A stretch of DNA of 37,349 bases from Deltaproteobacteria bacterium (GTDB lineage Bacteria; Desulfobacterota; Binatia; DP-6): assembly GCA_005888095.1 (NCBI GenBank), contig VBKF01000122.1, positions 1 through 37,349 of the forward strand, read 5' to 3'. The notes below the pieces were generated by a model. It saw only the letters and a program-made list of their open reading frames with translations. It did no database searches and was not told the DNA's origin. Below, piece after piece: positions 23,483 to 32,403 of the stretch. Each line of letters opens with the position of its first letter. The stretch's first letter is position 1. The position numbers and the translations under genes are program-made.

Positions 23483-26400
23483 TCAGGACACCTCGGCGCG
23501 CGGCGCGTGCGGCTCGGGCTCGTGCCCCACCGGTGCCGCCGGGGCGGGCCGCCGCGTCGCCCGCCGGTCGGTCCAGCCACGGATGACCTCGTAGAAGACG
23601 GGTGTGAAGAAGATGCCGAACAAGGTGACCCCGACCATGCCCGAGAAGACGGCGATGCCGAGCGCGAACCGCATCTCGGCGCCGGCACCGGCGGTGCGCA
23701 CGAGCGGCAGCACGCCGAGGATGAATGCGAACGAGGTCATGAGTATCGGCCGCAGCCGCGTCTTCGAGGCCTCGACGATCGCCTCGAAGCGTGGCTTGCC
23801 CTCGTCCTGGAGCTGCTTCGCGAACTCGACGATCAGGATCGCGTTCTTGGCGGCGAGGCCGATCAGGACGACGAGGCCGACCTGCGTGAAGATGTTGTTG
23901 TCGGATCCGACCAGCCAGACGCCGGTGATGGCCGCGAGGAGACACATGGGCACGATCAGGATGATCGCGCCCGGGAGCGACCAGCTCTCGTACTGGGCCG
24001 AGAGGACCATGAAGACCAGCACCGCGCCCAGAACGAAGACGAACACCGCCGTGTTGCCAGCGAGGATCTGCTGCAGGGTGAGCTCCGTCCACTCGAAGCT
24101 CATGGTCGTGGGTAGCTCCTTCGCCGCCAGCGCCTCCATGGTGGCGATCGCCTGGCCGGAGCTGACGCCCGGAGCCGTGCCGCCGGCGATCTCCGCCGAC
24201 GCGAACATGTTGTAACGGTTCACGATCGCCGGGCCGGTGGTGTCGCGGACGGTCACCAGCGTCGAGAGCGGCACCATGCCGCCGTTGCGGTTGCGGACCT
24301 TGAGCTGGCCGATGTCGTCCGGGTTGACGCGGTATGCCGCGTCCGCCTGCAGGTTCACCTGCCAGTTCCGTCCGAAGCGGGTGAAGTCGTTGGCGTACGC
24401 CGACCCGAGATAGATCTGGAGGGTGGCGAAGACGTCGTCCAGCGAGACCCCCAGCGCCTTCGCCTTCGCCCGATCGACCTCGAGGTAGAGCTGCGGCTGC
24501 GCCGCCCGGAAGCTGCTGAAGAGGCCGACCAGCCCGGGCTGCGCCGTGCCGGCGCGGATCATGGTCTCGACCGCGCCCTGGAGCGCCCCGGGGCCGGCGT
24601 CGGCCCGATCCTGCACCTGCATCTTGAAGCCCGCGGTGTTGCCGAGCCCGTCGACCGGCGGCGCGCCGAACGCGACGACGATCGCGTCCTGGACCTGCCG
24701 GAACTGCGCGCGGAGGCTCGCGGCGACGGCCGTGGCGGGCAGGCGCTCGCGCACCCGGTCCTCGAACGGCGCCAGGATCACGAACATGCCGCCCGCGTTC
24801 GAGATGTTGTTGCTCGTGAGGATGGAGTACCCGGGCAGGCGGATCGTATGCGCGACGCCGGGCGTGGCGCGCACCATCTCGTCGAGCCGCGACATCACCT
24901 CCTCGGTCCGCTCGAGGCTGGCGCCGTCCGGCAGCATCGCGTTCACCACGAGGTAGCCCTTGTCCTGCTCCGGGATGAAGCCAACCGGCACGGTCCGGAA
25001 GCCGATCCAGGTGAGCACCATGAGCCCGGCGTACACGGCGAGAAGAACCCCGGTCACGCGCACGAGTCCCGCGACGATGCGGCCGTAGCCGTCGGTGAGC
25101 CACTCGAAGACGCGATTGAACCCCTTGAAGAAGGCGAGCAGGCCGCGGTTCACCCGCTCGTTCAGCCGATAGCCGACGAAAGCGCCCGCGCCGACGACGG
25201 CGAGCCGGACCGCCCACAGCGCCGCGGGGCTCCCGTGCGCCTCGTGGCCGTGCCCGCCGGCCGAGAGACCGAGCAGGCCCTGGACGCGTCCCGTGAGGAA
25301 GAAGTCGGCGACCAGGGCCCCCAGCAGCACCACCGCGGTCAGCGGCAGCGCCTCGCGACGCTCCTCGCCGTGTGCGTGCGGCTTGATCAGGGTGACGGCT
25401 CGCGCCGGCGCCATCGTCATCGCGTTGATCGCCGAGATGATGGTCGAGGCCGCGATGGTGAGTGCGAACTGCCGGTAGAACTGGCCACTGATCCCCGCGA
25501 TGAACGCCGTCGGGATGAAGACCGAGCTCAGCACGAGGGTGATCGCGATCACCGGGCCCGTGATCTCCTCGAGCGCCTTGATCGTCGCCTCGCGCGGCGG
25601 CAGGCCCTTCGCCATCCAGCGCTCGACGTTCTCGACCACGACGATCGCGTCGTCGACGACGATGCCGATGGCGAGCACCAGGCCGAAGAGCGACAGGTTG
25701 TTCAGCGAGAAGCCCAGCAAGGCCATGACGAAGAAGGTCCCGATCAGCGAGACCGGGACGTCGATCATGGGCAGCAGCGTGGCGCGCCAGTCCTGCAGGA
25801 ACACCAGCACCACGATGAAGACGAGGACGAACGCCTCGAACAACGTCTTGTAGACCTCGTGGATCGACTCGTCGACGAAGACCGTCGTGTCGTAGACGAT
25901 CTTGTACTCCATGCCCTCCGGGAAGCGGGCCTTCAGCCGCTCCATCTCGCCGCGGATGCTCTCCGCGGTGGCGAGCGCGTTGGCGCCGGGCAGCTGGAAG
26001 ACCGCCATCGTGACCGATTCCCGCCCGTCGAGGTAGCTGCCGACGTCGTAGTTCTTCGCGCCGAGCTCGACGCGGCCCACGTCCGCGAGACGCGTGATGT
26101 CCCCGCGCTCGCCGGTCTTCACGACGATGTCAGCGAACTGGTCCGGGTCGAGGAGCCGGCCGAGCGTGTTGACGGTGTACTGGAAGTCGACGCCGACCGG
26201 GGCCGGAGGCTGACCGATGCGTCCGGCCGCGACCTGCACGTTCTGCTCGCGGAGCGCCTTCAGGACGTCGGAGGCGGTCATGCTGCGCGAGGCGAGCGCG
26301 GTCGGGTCGAGCCAGATCCGCATGCTGTAGTCGCGCGCGCCGAGGAAGCTGACGTCGCCCACCCCCGGCAGCCGGGCGAGCGCGTCCTTCACCTGGATGG

Positions 26401-26878
26401 TGGCGTAGTTGCTGAGGTAGAGCTGGTCGTAGCGCCCGTCGGGAGAGAGGAGATTCACGCAAAGGAGGATCATCGGCGACTTCTTCTTCACCGTGACGCC
26501 CTGGCGCTTCACCTCCTCCGGCAGCTTCGCCTCGGCGATCGAGACCCGGTTCTGGGTGAGCACCTGCGCGAAGTCGAGGTTCGTCCCGACGCGGAAGGTG
26601 ACGTCGAGGTTCATCTGCCCGTCGTTGGTGCTCTTCGAGAGCATGTAGAGCATGTTCTCGACGCCGTTCACCTCCTGCTCGATGGGGGCGGCGACGGTGT
26701 CGGCGACCACCTTCGCGCTGGCGCCGGGATAAGTCGCCGACACGTTCACCGTCGGCGGGACGACCTCCGGGTACTGCGCGATGGGCAGGCTCTGGAGGGC
26801 CACGCCGCCGATGATGACGATGACGAGCGACAGCACCGTCGCGAAAACCGGCCGATCGACGAAGAAGCGCGCGAACAT
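23483..26878 (-). CDS. RND multidrug efflux pump, inner-membrane transporter (AcrB/MexB-like)
   Basis: This 1131-aa proton-driven pump of the HAE1 family exports hydrophobic compounds through a periplasmic adaptor and outer-membrane channel. Family landmarks are RFFVDRPVFATVLSLVIV at the N-terminus, the GQMNLDVTF and TQNRVSIAEAKLP pore segments, and VLAIGIVVDDAIVVVENVER with the proton-relay pair D409/D410. GLAAKNAILIVEFAKQL carries the conserved Lys of the relay. At about residues 501-577, where AcrB has only a short loop, there is an extra stretch. It holds two hydrophobic segments (ALPLTAVVLLGALVADFF; ALWAVRLAVVGAGAFVGY) separated by a His-rich loop (GGHGHEAHGS). This explains the length above the usual 1030-1050 aa. 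The gene starts 9 bp after the adaptor. Substrates are unknown. Confidence 0.95.
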   Translation of the reverse strand: MFARFFVDRPVFATVLSLVIVIIGGVALQSLPIAQYPEVVPPTVNVSATYPGASAKVVADTVAAPIEQEVNGVENMLYMLSKSTNDGQMNLDVTFRVGTNLDFAQVLTQNRVSIAEAKLPEEVKRQGVTVKKKSPMILLCVNLLSPDGRYDQLYLSNYATIQVKDALARLPGVGDVSFLGARDYSMRIWLDPTALASRSMTASDVLKALREQNVQVAAGRIGQPPAPVGVDFQYTVNTLGRLLDPDQFADIVVKTGERGDITRLADVGRVELGAKNYDVGSYLDGRESVTMAVFQLPGANALATAESIRGEMERLKARFPEGMEYKIVYDTTVFVDESIHEVYKTLFEAFVLVFIVVLVFLQDWRATLLPMIDVPVSLIGTFFVMALLGFSLNNLSLFGLVLAIGIVVDDAIVVVENVERWMAKGLPPREATIKALEEITGPVIAITLVLSSVFIPTAFIAGISGQFYRQFALTIAASTIISAINAMTMAPARAVTLIKPHAHGEERREALPLTAVVLLGALVADFFLTGRVQGLLGLSAGGHGHEAHGSPAALWAVRLAVVGAGAFVGYRLNERVNRGLLAFFKGFNRVFEWLTDGYGRIVAGLVRVTGVLLAVYAGLMVLTWIGFRTVPVGFIPEQDKGYLVVNAMLPDGASLERTEEVMSRLDEMVRATPGVAHTIRLPGYSILTSNNISNAGGMFVILAPFEDRVRERLPATAVAASLRAQFRQVQDAIVVAFGAPPVDGLGNTAGFKMQVQDRADAGPGALQGAVETMIRAGTAQPGLVGLFSSFRAAQPQLYLEVDRAKAKALGVSLDDVFATLQIYLGSAYANDFTRFGRNWQVNLQADAAYRVNPDDIGQLKVRNRNGGMVPLSTLVTVRDTTGPAIVNRYNMFASAEIAGGTAPGVSSGQAIATMEALAAKELPTTMSFEWTELTLQQILAGNTAVFVFVLGAVLVFMVLSAQYESWSLPGAIILIVPMCLLAAITGVWLVGSDNNIFTQVGLVVLIGLAAKNAILIVEFAKQLQDEGKPRFEAIVEASKTRLRPILMTSFAFILGVLPLVRTAGAGAEMRFALGIAVFSGMVGVTLFGIFFTPVFYEVIRGWTDRRATRRPAPAAPVGHEPEPHAPRAEVS

Positions 26879-26887
26879 GGCCCGATC

Positions 26888-28114
26888 CTACGAGGCCGCC
26901 TTCGGGGGCGCTGCGGCGGCCGGCGGGCCCGGGCGCATGCTCACCTTCTGCGGCGTCACGGTCGCACCCGGGCGCGCGCGCTGGATCCCGTTCACGATCA
27001 CCCACTCGCCGGGCGCGAGGCCTTCGGCGACGGCGCGAAGCGCGCCCTGGAGGGGGCCGAGCTTCACCGGCCGGTACTCGACGACGTTCTTCTCGTTGAC
27101 GACCAGGACGTACTTCCGGTCCTGGTCGGTCCCGATCGCGCGGTCGGTCACCAGGATGCCGGGCCGCGGCTCGCCGACGGGCACGCGCACGCGCACGAAG
27201 AGCCCCGGCGCCAGCAGCCGGTCCGGATTGGGCAGCACCGCCCGCACGTGAATCGTGCCGGTGGACGGGTCGATCTGGTTGTCGACGAAGTCGATCGTAC
27301 CCTGGTGGCGGAAGTCGTTCTCGTCAGCGAGCGCGACGAGGACGGGCGCCGCGGCCGCGCGGGCGTTCTCGGGCGCGGCGGCGCCGTCGCGCGCGATGGC
27401 GCCCCTCCGGAGGCGAATGAGCGCGCGCTCATCGGCGTCGAAGTTCACGTAGATCGGATCGAGGCTCACCACGGTCGTGAGCAGCGGCCCGCCGGACGCG
27501 CCCACCACCACCAGGTTACCCGCCGTGATCTCCGCCCGGCTGACGCGTCCGGCAACCGGCGCCTTCACCTGCGTGAACTCGACGTCGAGCCGCGCCAGCT
27601 CGAGCTGCGCGAGCTTGGCCTTGAGCTCGCCCTCGGCCGCTCCCTTCTCGGCCACCGAGCGCTCGAGCTCGCGGGCGCTGGCCGCGCCGGACGGGCGCAG
27701 CGCCTGGTTGCGGGCCACCTCGGACTCCGTGCGGGCGAGCTGCGCACGCAGCCGGGCGACCTCCCCCTCGGCGCGGAGGACCGCCGCCTGGTATTCGCGC
27801 GGGTCGATCTCGAAGAGGAGGTCACCCGCCTGGACGAGCGCGCCGTCGGTGAACGCGACCTTCGTGATGTAGCCGGTCACGCGCGCCCGTACCTCGACGC
27901 TGTCGACGGCGCTGATCCGGCCTGTGAATTCGAGCGTCTCCTGGACCGGCTCCTCGATCGGCTGGCTCACCGAAACCTCGGGCGGGGGCGGCGCGACCAC
28001 CTTCGTCTCGCCGCGGCATCCGGGGCCGGCAGCCGCGACCGCAAGCAAACACGGCCCGAGCATCAGGGCCGCCGTCGCCCTCCGTCCGTTGGCTACCACT
28101 GTGGCCTCCACCAT
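26888..28114 (-). CDS. RND periplasmic adaptor subunit (membrane fusion protein)
   Basis: This 408-aa protein links the pump and the outer-membrane factor. The N-terminus is hydrophobic and ends in GPGC (Cys33), a plausible lipobox. The mature part has the lipoyl/barrel-sandwich halves (EVRARVTGYITKVAFTDGAL, VQAGDLLFEIDPREYQAAV; later VKAPVAGRVSRAEITAGNLV), with an alpha-helical hairpin between them (residues about 105-170, with repeated Ala, Glu and Arg heptads). Beta-barrel and membrane-proximal domains follow (LDPIYVNFDADERALI; RVRVPVGEPRPGILVTDRAI; VRPGATVTPQKV-like end). The start at 28114 overlaps the outer-membrane factor gene by 22 bp. A longer open frame continues to 29980 only as an antisense-independent shadow of the channel gene. 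Confidence 0.93.
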   Translation of the reverse strand: MVEATVVANGRRATAALMLGPCLLAVAAAGPGCRGETKVVAPPPPEVSVSQPIEEPVQETLEFTGRISAVDSVEVRARVTGYITKVAFTDGALVQAGDLLFEIDPREYQAAVLRAEGEVARLRAQLARTESEVARNQALRPSGAASARELERSVAEKGAAEGELKAKLAQLELARLDVEFTQVKAPVAGRVSRAEITAGNLVVVGASGGPLLTTVVSLDPIYVNFDADERALIRLRRGAIARDGAAAPENARAAAAPVLVALADENDFRHQGTIDFVDNQIDPSTGTIHVRAVLPNPDRLLAPGLFVRVRVPVGEPRPGILVTDRAIGTDQDRKYVLVVNEKNVVEYRPVKLGPLQGALRAVAEGLAPGEWVIVNGIQRARPGATVTPQKVSMRPGPPAAAAPPKAAS

Positions 28115-29715
28115 CGCCAGCGCCACCAGCCGCGGTCGTGCTCGGTGCCGGTGCTGGCCGCCTGCGCGATGTTGCGTTGTTCGTTCTCCGCCAGCAGGTC
28201 GCCCCAGCGGGTCCGGGCGCTCATCTGGCTCGCGGTCTCGTCGGAGATCACGCTGCGATTCATCCACGGCTCCCAGCCGCCGCCGAGGCTCTTGTAGAGC
28301 GTCACGAGGGTGAGCGCCTCCTGCCCACGACTGGCGGCGAGCTGGTCCTGCTGCTGCACGAGGAACTGCTGGGCGAGCAGCACCGTCGTGAAGTCGACGG
28401 CCCCCTCGCCGTACTGGCGGCCGACGAGATCGACGACCTTCTCGGCGGCCACGACGCTCTCGCGCAGCGACGCCGTGCGAAGCAGCGCCCCGCGGTGCGC
28501 CGCAACGGCGCTCTCGACGTCCGCCTGGGCGCGGAGCACCGAGGTCGTGTAATCGTTGACGAGCGCCTGGTAGGCGGCGTCCTGCACGCGCACGTTGTTC
28601 GTGATGCGCCCGTAGTTGAGGATGGCCCAGCTGAACGTCGGGCCGCCGAACGCTTCGAAGCTCCGGCCCTCGAAGAACTTGGCCGCGTCCTTCGCATCCA
28701 GGTTGATCGATCCGACGAGCGACAGATGGGGCAGCAGATCGGCCTTGGCGATGCCGATGCGGGCGCTCTGCGCGGCGAGCAGTCGCTCCGTCCGTCGCAC
28801 GTCGGGTCGACGCCGGAGCAGGTCGGCGGGGATGCCGATCGCGATCCGGTCGGGAGGGCTCGGGATATCCGCCGGCGCGTCCCCGACGATGTCCTCCACC
28901 CGGCGCGGCGGGATGCCCAGCAAGGCGGAGAGGGTGCTCGCCTGCTCGTCGATCTGGGCCTCGAAGATGGGTATCTGCGCCTCGGTGGCATGCAGCAGGG
29001 TCGCCGACTGCGCCGGATCGACGTCGGTCACCGCACCCTCGCGGGCCCGGCGGGTCGCGATGTCGAAGCTCTTCCGTTGCAGCTCGGCGTTCCGGCGCGC
29101 CACGCCGAGCTCCTCCTGGGCGGTGCGGATCCCGATGTAGTTCGCGGCCACCTCCGCCAGCAGGGACACGAGCACGTCGTCGTAGTCGGCGATGGCGGCG
29201 AGCAGCTCGGCGTCCGACGACTCGATGCCGCGGCGGAACGCGCCCCAGAGGTCGAGCTCCCAGGCGACGTCGAAGCCGGCGAGGAACTGGTCGAAGCTGC
29301 GTTCGGGGGGCACCACGACGACGTTCTCGCTCGCCACCGTCCGGCGGTAGCCGCCGACGGCGTTCTGGGTCTGGGGGAAGAGCGTCCCGATCGCGATCCC
29401 CCGCCGTGCCTGCCCCTCGAGCACCCGGACGCCGGCTGCCTGGAGCGAGGGGTTCTGCCGGTAGGCCTCGACGATCAGGTCGGTCAGGACCGGGTCGCCG
29501 AACGACTCCCACCACGGACCGATCGGCTCGGCGGAGGGGGCGATGCTGTCCGGGTCCCGGGCGATCCAGTCGGGCGCGACCGGTGCGGGTGGACGCCGGT
29601 AGTCGGGTCCGACCATCATGCATCCGCTCACGACGAAGATCGCGAAGATCGGGACGCCCGCGCCTCCGGCACGCTTCGCTTTCTCCGTGCGCGTCGTGAA
29701 GTCGTGGCCGACCAT
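28093..29715 (-). CDS. RND outer-membrane factor lipoprotein (OprM/NodT family)
   Basis: This 540-aa TolC-type channel completes the tripartite efflux system. A lipobox (VVSGC, Cys32) precedes MVGPDYRRPPAP, the typical start of OprM/NodT proteins. The conserved WWESFGDPVLTDLI block, the two helical barrel repeats (QNPSLQAAGVRVLEGQARRG; AELDAV-type region read as VARRNAELQRKS), the LLGIPPRR turn, IPADLLRRRPDVRRTERLL and the second repeat WAILNYGRITNNVR are all present. The C-terminal tail is longer than usual and ends in a run of Trp and Arg (GWWRWRWWRPQW) that overlaps the adaptor start. The start ATG 29715 gives a proper signal; the frame upstream to 29952 is not homologous. It is the first gene of the efflux operon. 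Confidence 0.93.
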   Translation of the reverse strand: MVGHDFTTRTEKAKRAGGAGVPIFAIFVVSGCMMVGPDYRRPPAPVAPDWIARDPDSIAPSAEPIGPWWESFGDPVLTDLIVEAYRQNPSLQAAGVRVLEGQARRGIAIGTLFPQTQNAVGGYRRTVASENVVVVPPERSFDQFLAGFDVAWELDLWGAFRRGIESSDAELLAAIADYDDVLVSLLAEVAANYIGIRTAQEELGVARRNAELQRKSFDIATRRAREGAVTDVDPAQSATLLHATEAQIPIFEAQIDEQASTLSALLGIPPRRVEDIVGDAPADIPSPPDRIAIGIPADLLRRRPDVRRTERLLAAQSARIGIAKADLLPHLSLVGSINLDAKDAAKFFEGRSFEAFGGPTFSWAILNYGRITNNVRVQDAAYQALVNDYTTSVLRAQADVESAVAAHRGALLRTASLRESVVAAEKVVDLVGRQYGEGAVDFTTVLLAQQFLVQQQDQLAASRGQEALTLVTLYKSLGGGWEPWMNRSVISDETASQMSARTRWGDLLAENEQRNIAQAASTGTEHDRGWWRWRWWRPQW

Positions 29716-30175
29716 CGTTCCCGGACCCCTCGTCAGTCGAAGATCGAATAGACCAGGCCGAGGGTGAACCGAAACACGTCGCCCTGAAGGCCCGGGCGCG
29801 TCCTCGCCCCCCTTCCCGGGCGGCCGGCCGGGCCCGTCCGCAGCACCGGCCCGCGCCCGGCGAGCGCGTGCGGTACGCGACCGCCGGCGAAGCTTCTGGA
29901 GGGTCCCGGTTCGGGCGCGTGGGATCCGGATTCGATCCCGAGCTCGTCGCATCCGGCGAGTTGTGCCCTTCGACTTTCAACCCGCTGGGGCATGGGCATG
30001 GCTCCTCTTAACGACGAGCCGGGCCCGGCGTCTTGCCTTTTCACGCCCACGAAGACCGGCACGTCGCCCGCGGCCCGCGCACCACCCCGATCGCCGGGCA
30101 GCGGGCACCGCCCGCCAGTCGGGTCAGCCGCGTTCGACTACGATCTCGCTCAGCGCTTCGGCTGCGCCCACCGAG
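29716..30175. other. Intergenic region upstream of the efflux operon
   Basis: These 460 bp lie between the efflux operon start and the Cys-rich gene end, both on the minus strand, so the efflux promoter should be here. I cannot pick a defensible -35/-10 pair or operator, and no TetR or MarR regulator is present. A minus-strand frame (29733-30062) ends in VFRFTLGLVYSIFD, which looks like the last strand of an outer-membrane barrel. Its upstream part is Arg- and Gly-rich with no barrel pattern, so at most it is a remnant. A perfect CCGGGCCCGG palindrome lies near 30021-30032. Confidence 0.3.
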
Positions 30176-30493
30176 CTACCGACACCAGACCGAGGCCTCC
30201 CCATAGCAGCGGTAGAGGAGGCCTCCTCCGCCCTGGTCCTGCATCCACTCGGCGCTGCACGTTCCGCGTTGGGAAGCACCGGCGAATGGTCTTGGAACGC
30301 CGCCGGCGGCGACACAGGCCTGCGCGCTGTACTGGGCGGCGAGGTCGATCGCCGCGTTGCAGCAGTCGCGCTTGCTCGCGTAGACCCAGCCCGTGTCGCC
30401 CCATCCGGGATACTGCGCCGCTCGGGCGGCCGCCCCGGCGAGAAGGAGGCCCACCGCGGCGACGAGCGCCACCGTCCGTCCACTCAGCCGCAT
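30176..30493 (-). CDS. Small Cys-rich secreted protein, 105 aa
   Basis: A clear signal peptide (TVALVAAVGLLLAGAAARA, cleavage near ARA-AQ) is followed by a mature chain of about 80 residues. It has six cysteines (RDCC, QAC, GTC, YRC, VWC), enough for three disulfide bonds, and several Trp, Tyr and Gly residues. The Cys pattern and short length suggest a compact periplasmic or exported domain. I do not recognise a family. It is transcribed away from the DUF3313-type lipoprotein, with 75 bp between the two start codons, so the promoters face each other back to back. The function is unknown. Confidence 0.65.
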   Translation of the reverse strand: MRLSGRTVALVAAVGLLLAGAAARAAQYPGWGDTGWVYASKRDCCNAAIDLAAQYSAQACVAAGGVPRPFAGASQRGTCSAEWMQDQGGGGLLYRCYGEASVWCR

Positions 30494-30523
30494 GCGCGCT
30501 CTTCTAGCAGGCGCGCGTGCGCC

Positions 30524-30552
30524 TTGACCATGATCCGCGCAGACGATAGGGT
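30524..30552 (+). promoter_or_regulatory. Possible sigma-70-type promoter for the DUF3313-type lipoprotein gene
   Basis: TTGACC at 30524-30529 matches the -35 consensus at five of six positions. At 17-bp spacing lies TAGGGT (30547-30552), which keeps the T, A and final T of a -10 box but is otherwise poor. The ATG follows at 30569. The position in the 75-bp divergent gap fits, but the -10 match is weak. Confidence 0.25.
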
Positions 30553-30568
30553 TCCGGCCCCGACAGCC

Positions 30569-31228
30569 ATGAGACGGTCACGCGTGCTCGCGGTCACGCT
30601 GCTCCTCGTCGCGGCGTGTGCGCGGAGGACGCGCCAGCCGGCCGCTCTTTCCGGATTCCTCGACGACTACTCGCTCCTCCGCAAGGGGGGGCCCGGCGAC
30701 GTGGCGCTCGTCTACCGCGACCCCGACGCCCACTGGACGTCCTACGACAAAGTCCTCTTCGAGCCGGTGACGCTCTGGCGAAGCGGCCGGAAGTCGCTCG
30801 ACCCCGTGCCGGAGGGCGACCTCCTTCGCCTCATCGCCGACCTCGAAGGCGCCGTCCGCCGGCACCTCGGCGACGGCTTCGAGCTGGTCGAGGAGCCGCA
30901 ACCCGGCGCCATGCGGATCCGGCTCGCGATCACCGAGGCGCGCGCCTCGGATCCCGTCCTCGACGTGCTGCGTGCCCGCGGCGACGGTGACGTGACGGCC
31001 GGCAGCGGCCCGCTGCATCCCGAGACGCGCCGGTTCATCGAGAGCGCGGAGATCGAGGGTGAGATCCGCGACGCCCGTACCAACCAGCTCCTGGCAGCGG
31101 GTGTCGACCGGCGGCGGCCCGAGGGGGCACTGCCGATCGACACGTGGGCCGACGTGCACCGCGCGCTCGATTTCTGGGCCGCGCGGGTGTGCGCCCGGCT
31201 CGAGGCGCGCACGGGACGACCGCCCTGA
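30569..31228 (+). CDS. DUF3313-type lipoprotein
   Basis: This 219-aa protein has a lipoprotein signal (VLAVTLLLVAAC, Cys about 17, then ARRTRQP). The mature part reads LSGFLDDYSLLRKGGPGDVA, WTSYDKVLFEPVTLW, a helix with LLRLIADLEGAVRRHLGD, then AMRIRLAITEARASDPVLDV, followed by IEGEIRDARTNQLLAAGVDR. This is the usual order of DUF3313 (GNA1162-like outer-membrane lipoprotein) proteins: a Y..v...PV..W strand, a DUF-specific helix and a final beta sheet with a (D/E)..TNq.LaA motif. Members are common in proteobacteria and of unknown function, and are thought to lie at the outer membrane. The start ATG 30569 is chosen because it begins the signal peptide. A weak hairpin and T-run follow the stop. 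Confidence 0.75.
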   Translation: MRRSRVLAVTLLLVAACARRTRQPAALSGFLDDYSLLRKGGPGDVALVYRDPDAHWTSYDKVLFEPVTLWRSGRKSLDPVPEGDLLRLIADLEGAVRRHLGDGFELVEEPQPGAMRIRLAITEARASDPVLDVLRARGDGDVTAGSGPLHPETRRFIESAEIEGEIRDARTNQLLAAGVDRRRPEGALPIDTWADVHRALDFWAARVCARLEARTGRPP

Positions 31229-31250
31229 CGGCAGCCGGCTCGGTCTTTTT
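31218..31250 (+). terminator. Weak intrinsic terminator candidate
   Basis: GACCG at 31218-31222 can pair with CGGTC at 31241-31245, and five T bases follow (31246-31250). The stem is short, with only partial pairing inside, and its left arm includes the last codons of the DUF3313 gene. The position at the end of that gene, facing a convergent gene, is appropriate. The structure is marginal. Confidence 0.25.
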
Positions 31251-31314
31251 GGAGCGGACACGCTGACGTTCCCCGCAACGCGCACCCCCGGGCTCATGGG
31301 CAGTCGCATGCCCG

Positions 31315-32403
31315 TCACCGCACCGACAGCGGCGGCGCTTGCCGCTCGTGTGGACCACCTTCGGACACCCAGTCGACCAGGAGCGTATACGCGACCGCGA
31401 GCACCACCGGCCCGATAAAGAGCCCGATGACCCCGAAGGCGATCAACCCACCGATCACGCCGGCGAATATCAGCAGCAACGGCAGGTCGGCACCCCGCTT
31501 GATCAAGAAGGGCCGCAAGAAGTTGTCGAACGTGCCGCAGACGATCGACCACACGAGAAGCGCGGTCCCCCAGACGGCGCCATTCCTCGCGTAGACCCAG
31601 ATCGTCGCAGGGAGGAGCACCGGCCCGGGCCCGACCTGCGCGACCGCGAGCATGAAGATCAGTGCCGTCAGGATGGTCGCAAACGGCACGCCGGCGAGCG
31701 CGAGCGCGATTCCGGCGAGCATCGTCTGAAGCACCGCTGTCACGATGACACCGAGAGCTACGGCTCGGATCGCCCGCGCGGCGAGATGCACCGCGTTCTC
31801 GCCCTGTGTCCCGGCAAGGCGTCGGGCGAAGCGGTCCGCCGCCTGGGCCACGGTCTCGCCGTTCGAGTACAGGATCGCGACGACGATCACGGTGAGCAGG
31901 AACTGGACGAGCAGCAAGCCGAGACTGCCCACCTGGCTGACGAACCAGAGTACGATCCCGCGGGCGAAGGGCGAGAGGCGAGCGGACACCTCTTCCGGAC
32001 TGGCCGCCGCAAGATGTTGCCAACGTTCCGCGAGCCTGGAACCGATCGCTGGGACGCCGGCCAGCCACGCGGGGGGCTGCGGGAGGACGACGGTTCCGAG
32101 CGACTTCGACCAGTCCGCGATCTGCCTGGCGTTCTCCACGATCGCCGTGAGGCCGAAGTAGAACGGCACCAGCAGGACCAGGAGCAGCGCGATCGTCATG
32201 ACCGCGACGGCAAGCGAACGCCTGCCGCCGAGCCACGCCTGCGCGTGCAACAAGAGCGGCCACGTCGAGACCGCGATCATGACCGCCCACGTCAACGCCA
32301 CCAGGAACGGGCGCACGATCCAGAAGCTGCTGAGCATGAGCGCGCCGAGTGCGATGAGCTGGAGGGTCGTGCGGACGAGGTCCTGCGGCCGGTTGGGTTG
32401 CAT
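31315..32403 (-). CDS. AI-2E/YdiK-type permease (UPF0118, DUF20)
   Basis: This 362-aa inner-membrane protein has about seven to eight spans. The layout is that of the AI-2E exporter family: an N-terminal pair of spans (LIALGALMLSSFWIVRPFLV; ALTWAVMIAVSTWPLLL), a long soluble section with PPAWLAGVPAIGSRLAERWQ, then VSQVGSLGLLLVQFLLTVIV. A closing set of spans follows, including WSIVCGTFDNFLRPFLIKRG and FAGVIGGLIAFGVIGLFIGP. The 'DNFLRPflI..G..LPllliF.GViGGl.aFG.iGlfiGPv' signature is strong and closest to E. coli YdiK. Family members have been proposed to move signals or ions; the substrate here is unknown. The ATG at 32403 opens the first hydrophobic region properly, so the extension to 32562 is discounted. 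Confidence 0.88.
   Translation of the reverse strand: MQPNRPQDLVRTTLQLIALGALMLSSFWIVRPFLVALTWAVMIAVSTWPLLLHAQAWLGGRRSLAVAVMTIALLLVLLVPFYFGLTAIVENARQIADWSKSLGTVVLPQPPAWLAGVPAIGSRLAERWQHLAAASPEEVSARLSPFARGIVLWFVSQVGSLGLLLVQFLLTVIVVAILYSNGETVAQAADRFARRLAGTQGENAVHLAARAIRAVALGVIVTAVLQTMLAGIALALAGVPFATILTALIFMLAVAQVGPGPVLLPATIWVYARNGAVWGTALLVWSIVCGTFDNFLRPFLIKRGADLPLLLIFAGVIGGLIAFGVIGLFIGPVVLAVAYTLLVDWVSEGGPHERQAPPLSVR

Noticed and set aside
24848-28297. Long plus-strand open frame opposite the RND pump and adaptor genes
   Set aside because: Antisense shadow of well-supported genes, of charged low-complexity composition.
29733-30062. Minus-strand frame ending like a barrel strand (VFRFTLGLVYSIFD)
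   Set aside because: The upstream part is Arg- and Gly-rich low-complexity sequence without alternating strands or a signal peptide; at most a remnant.
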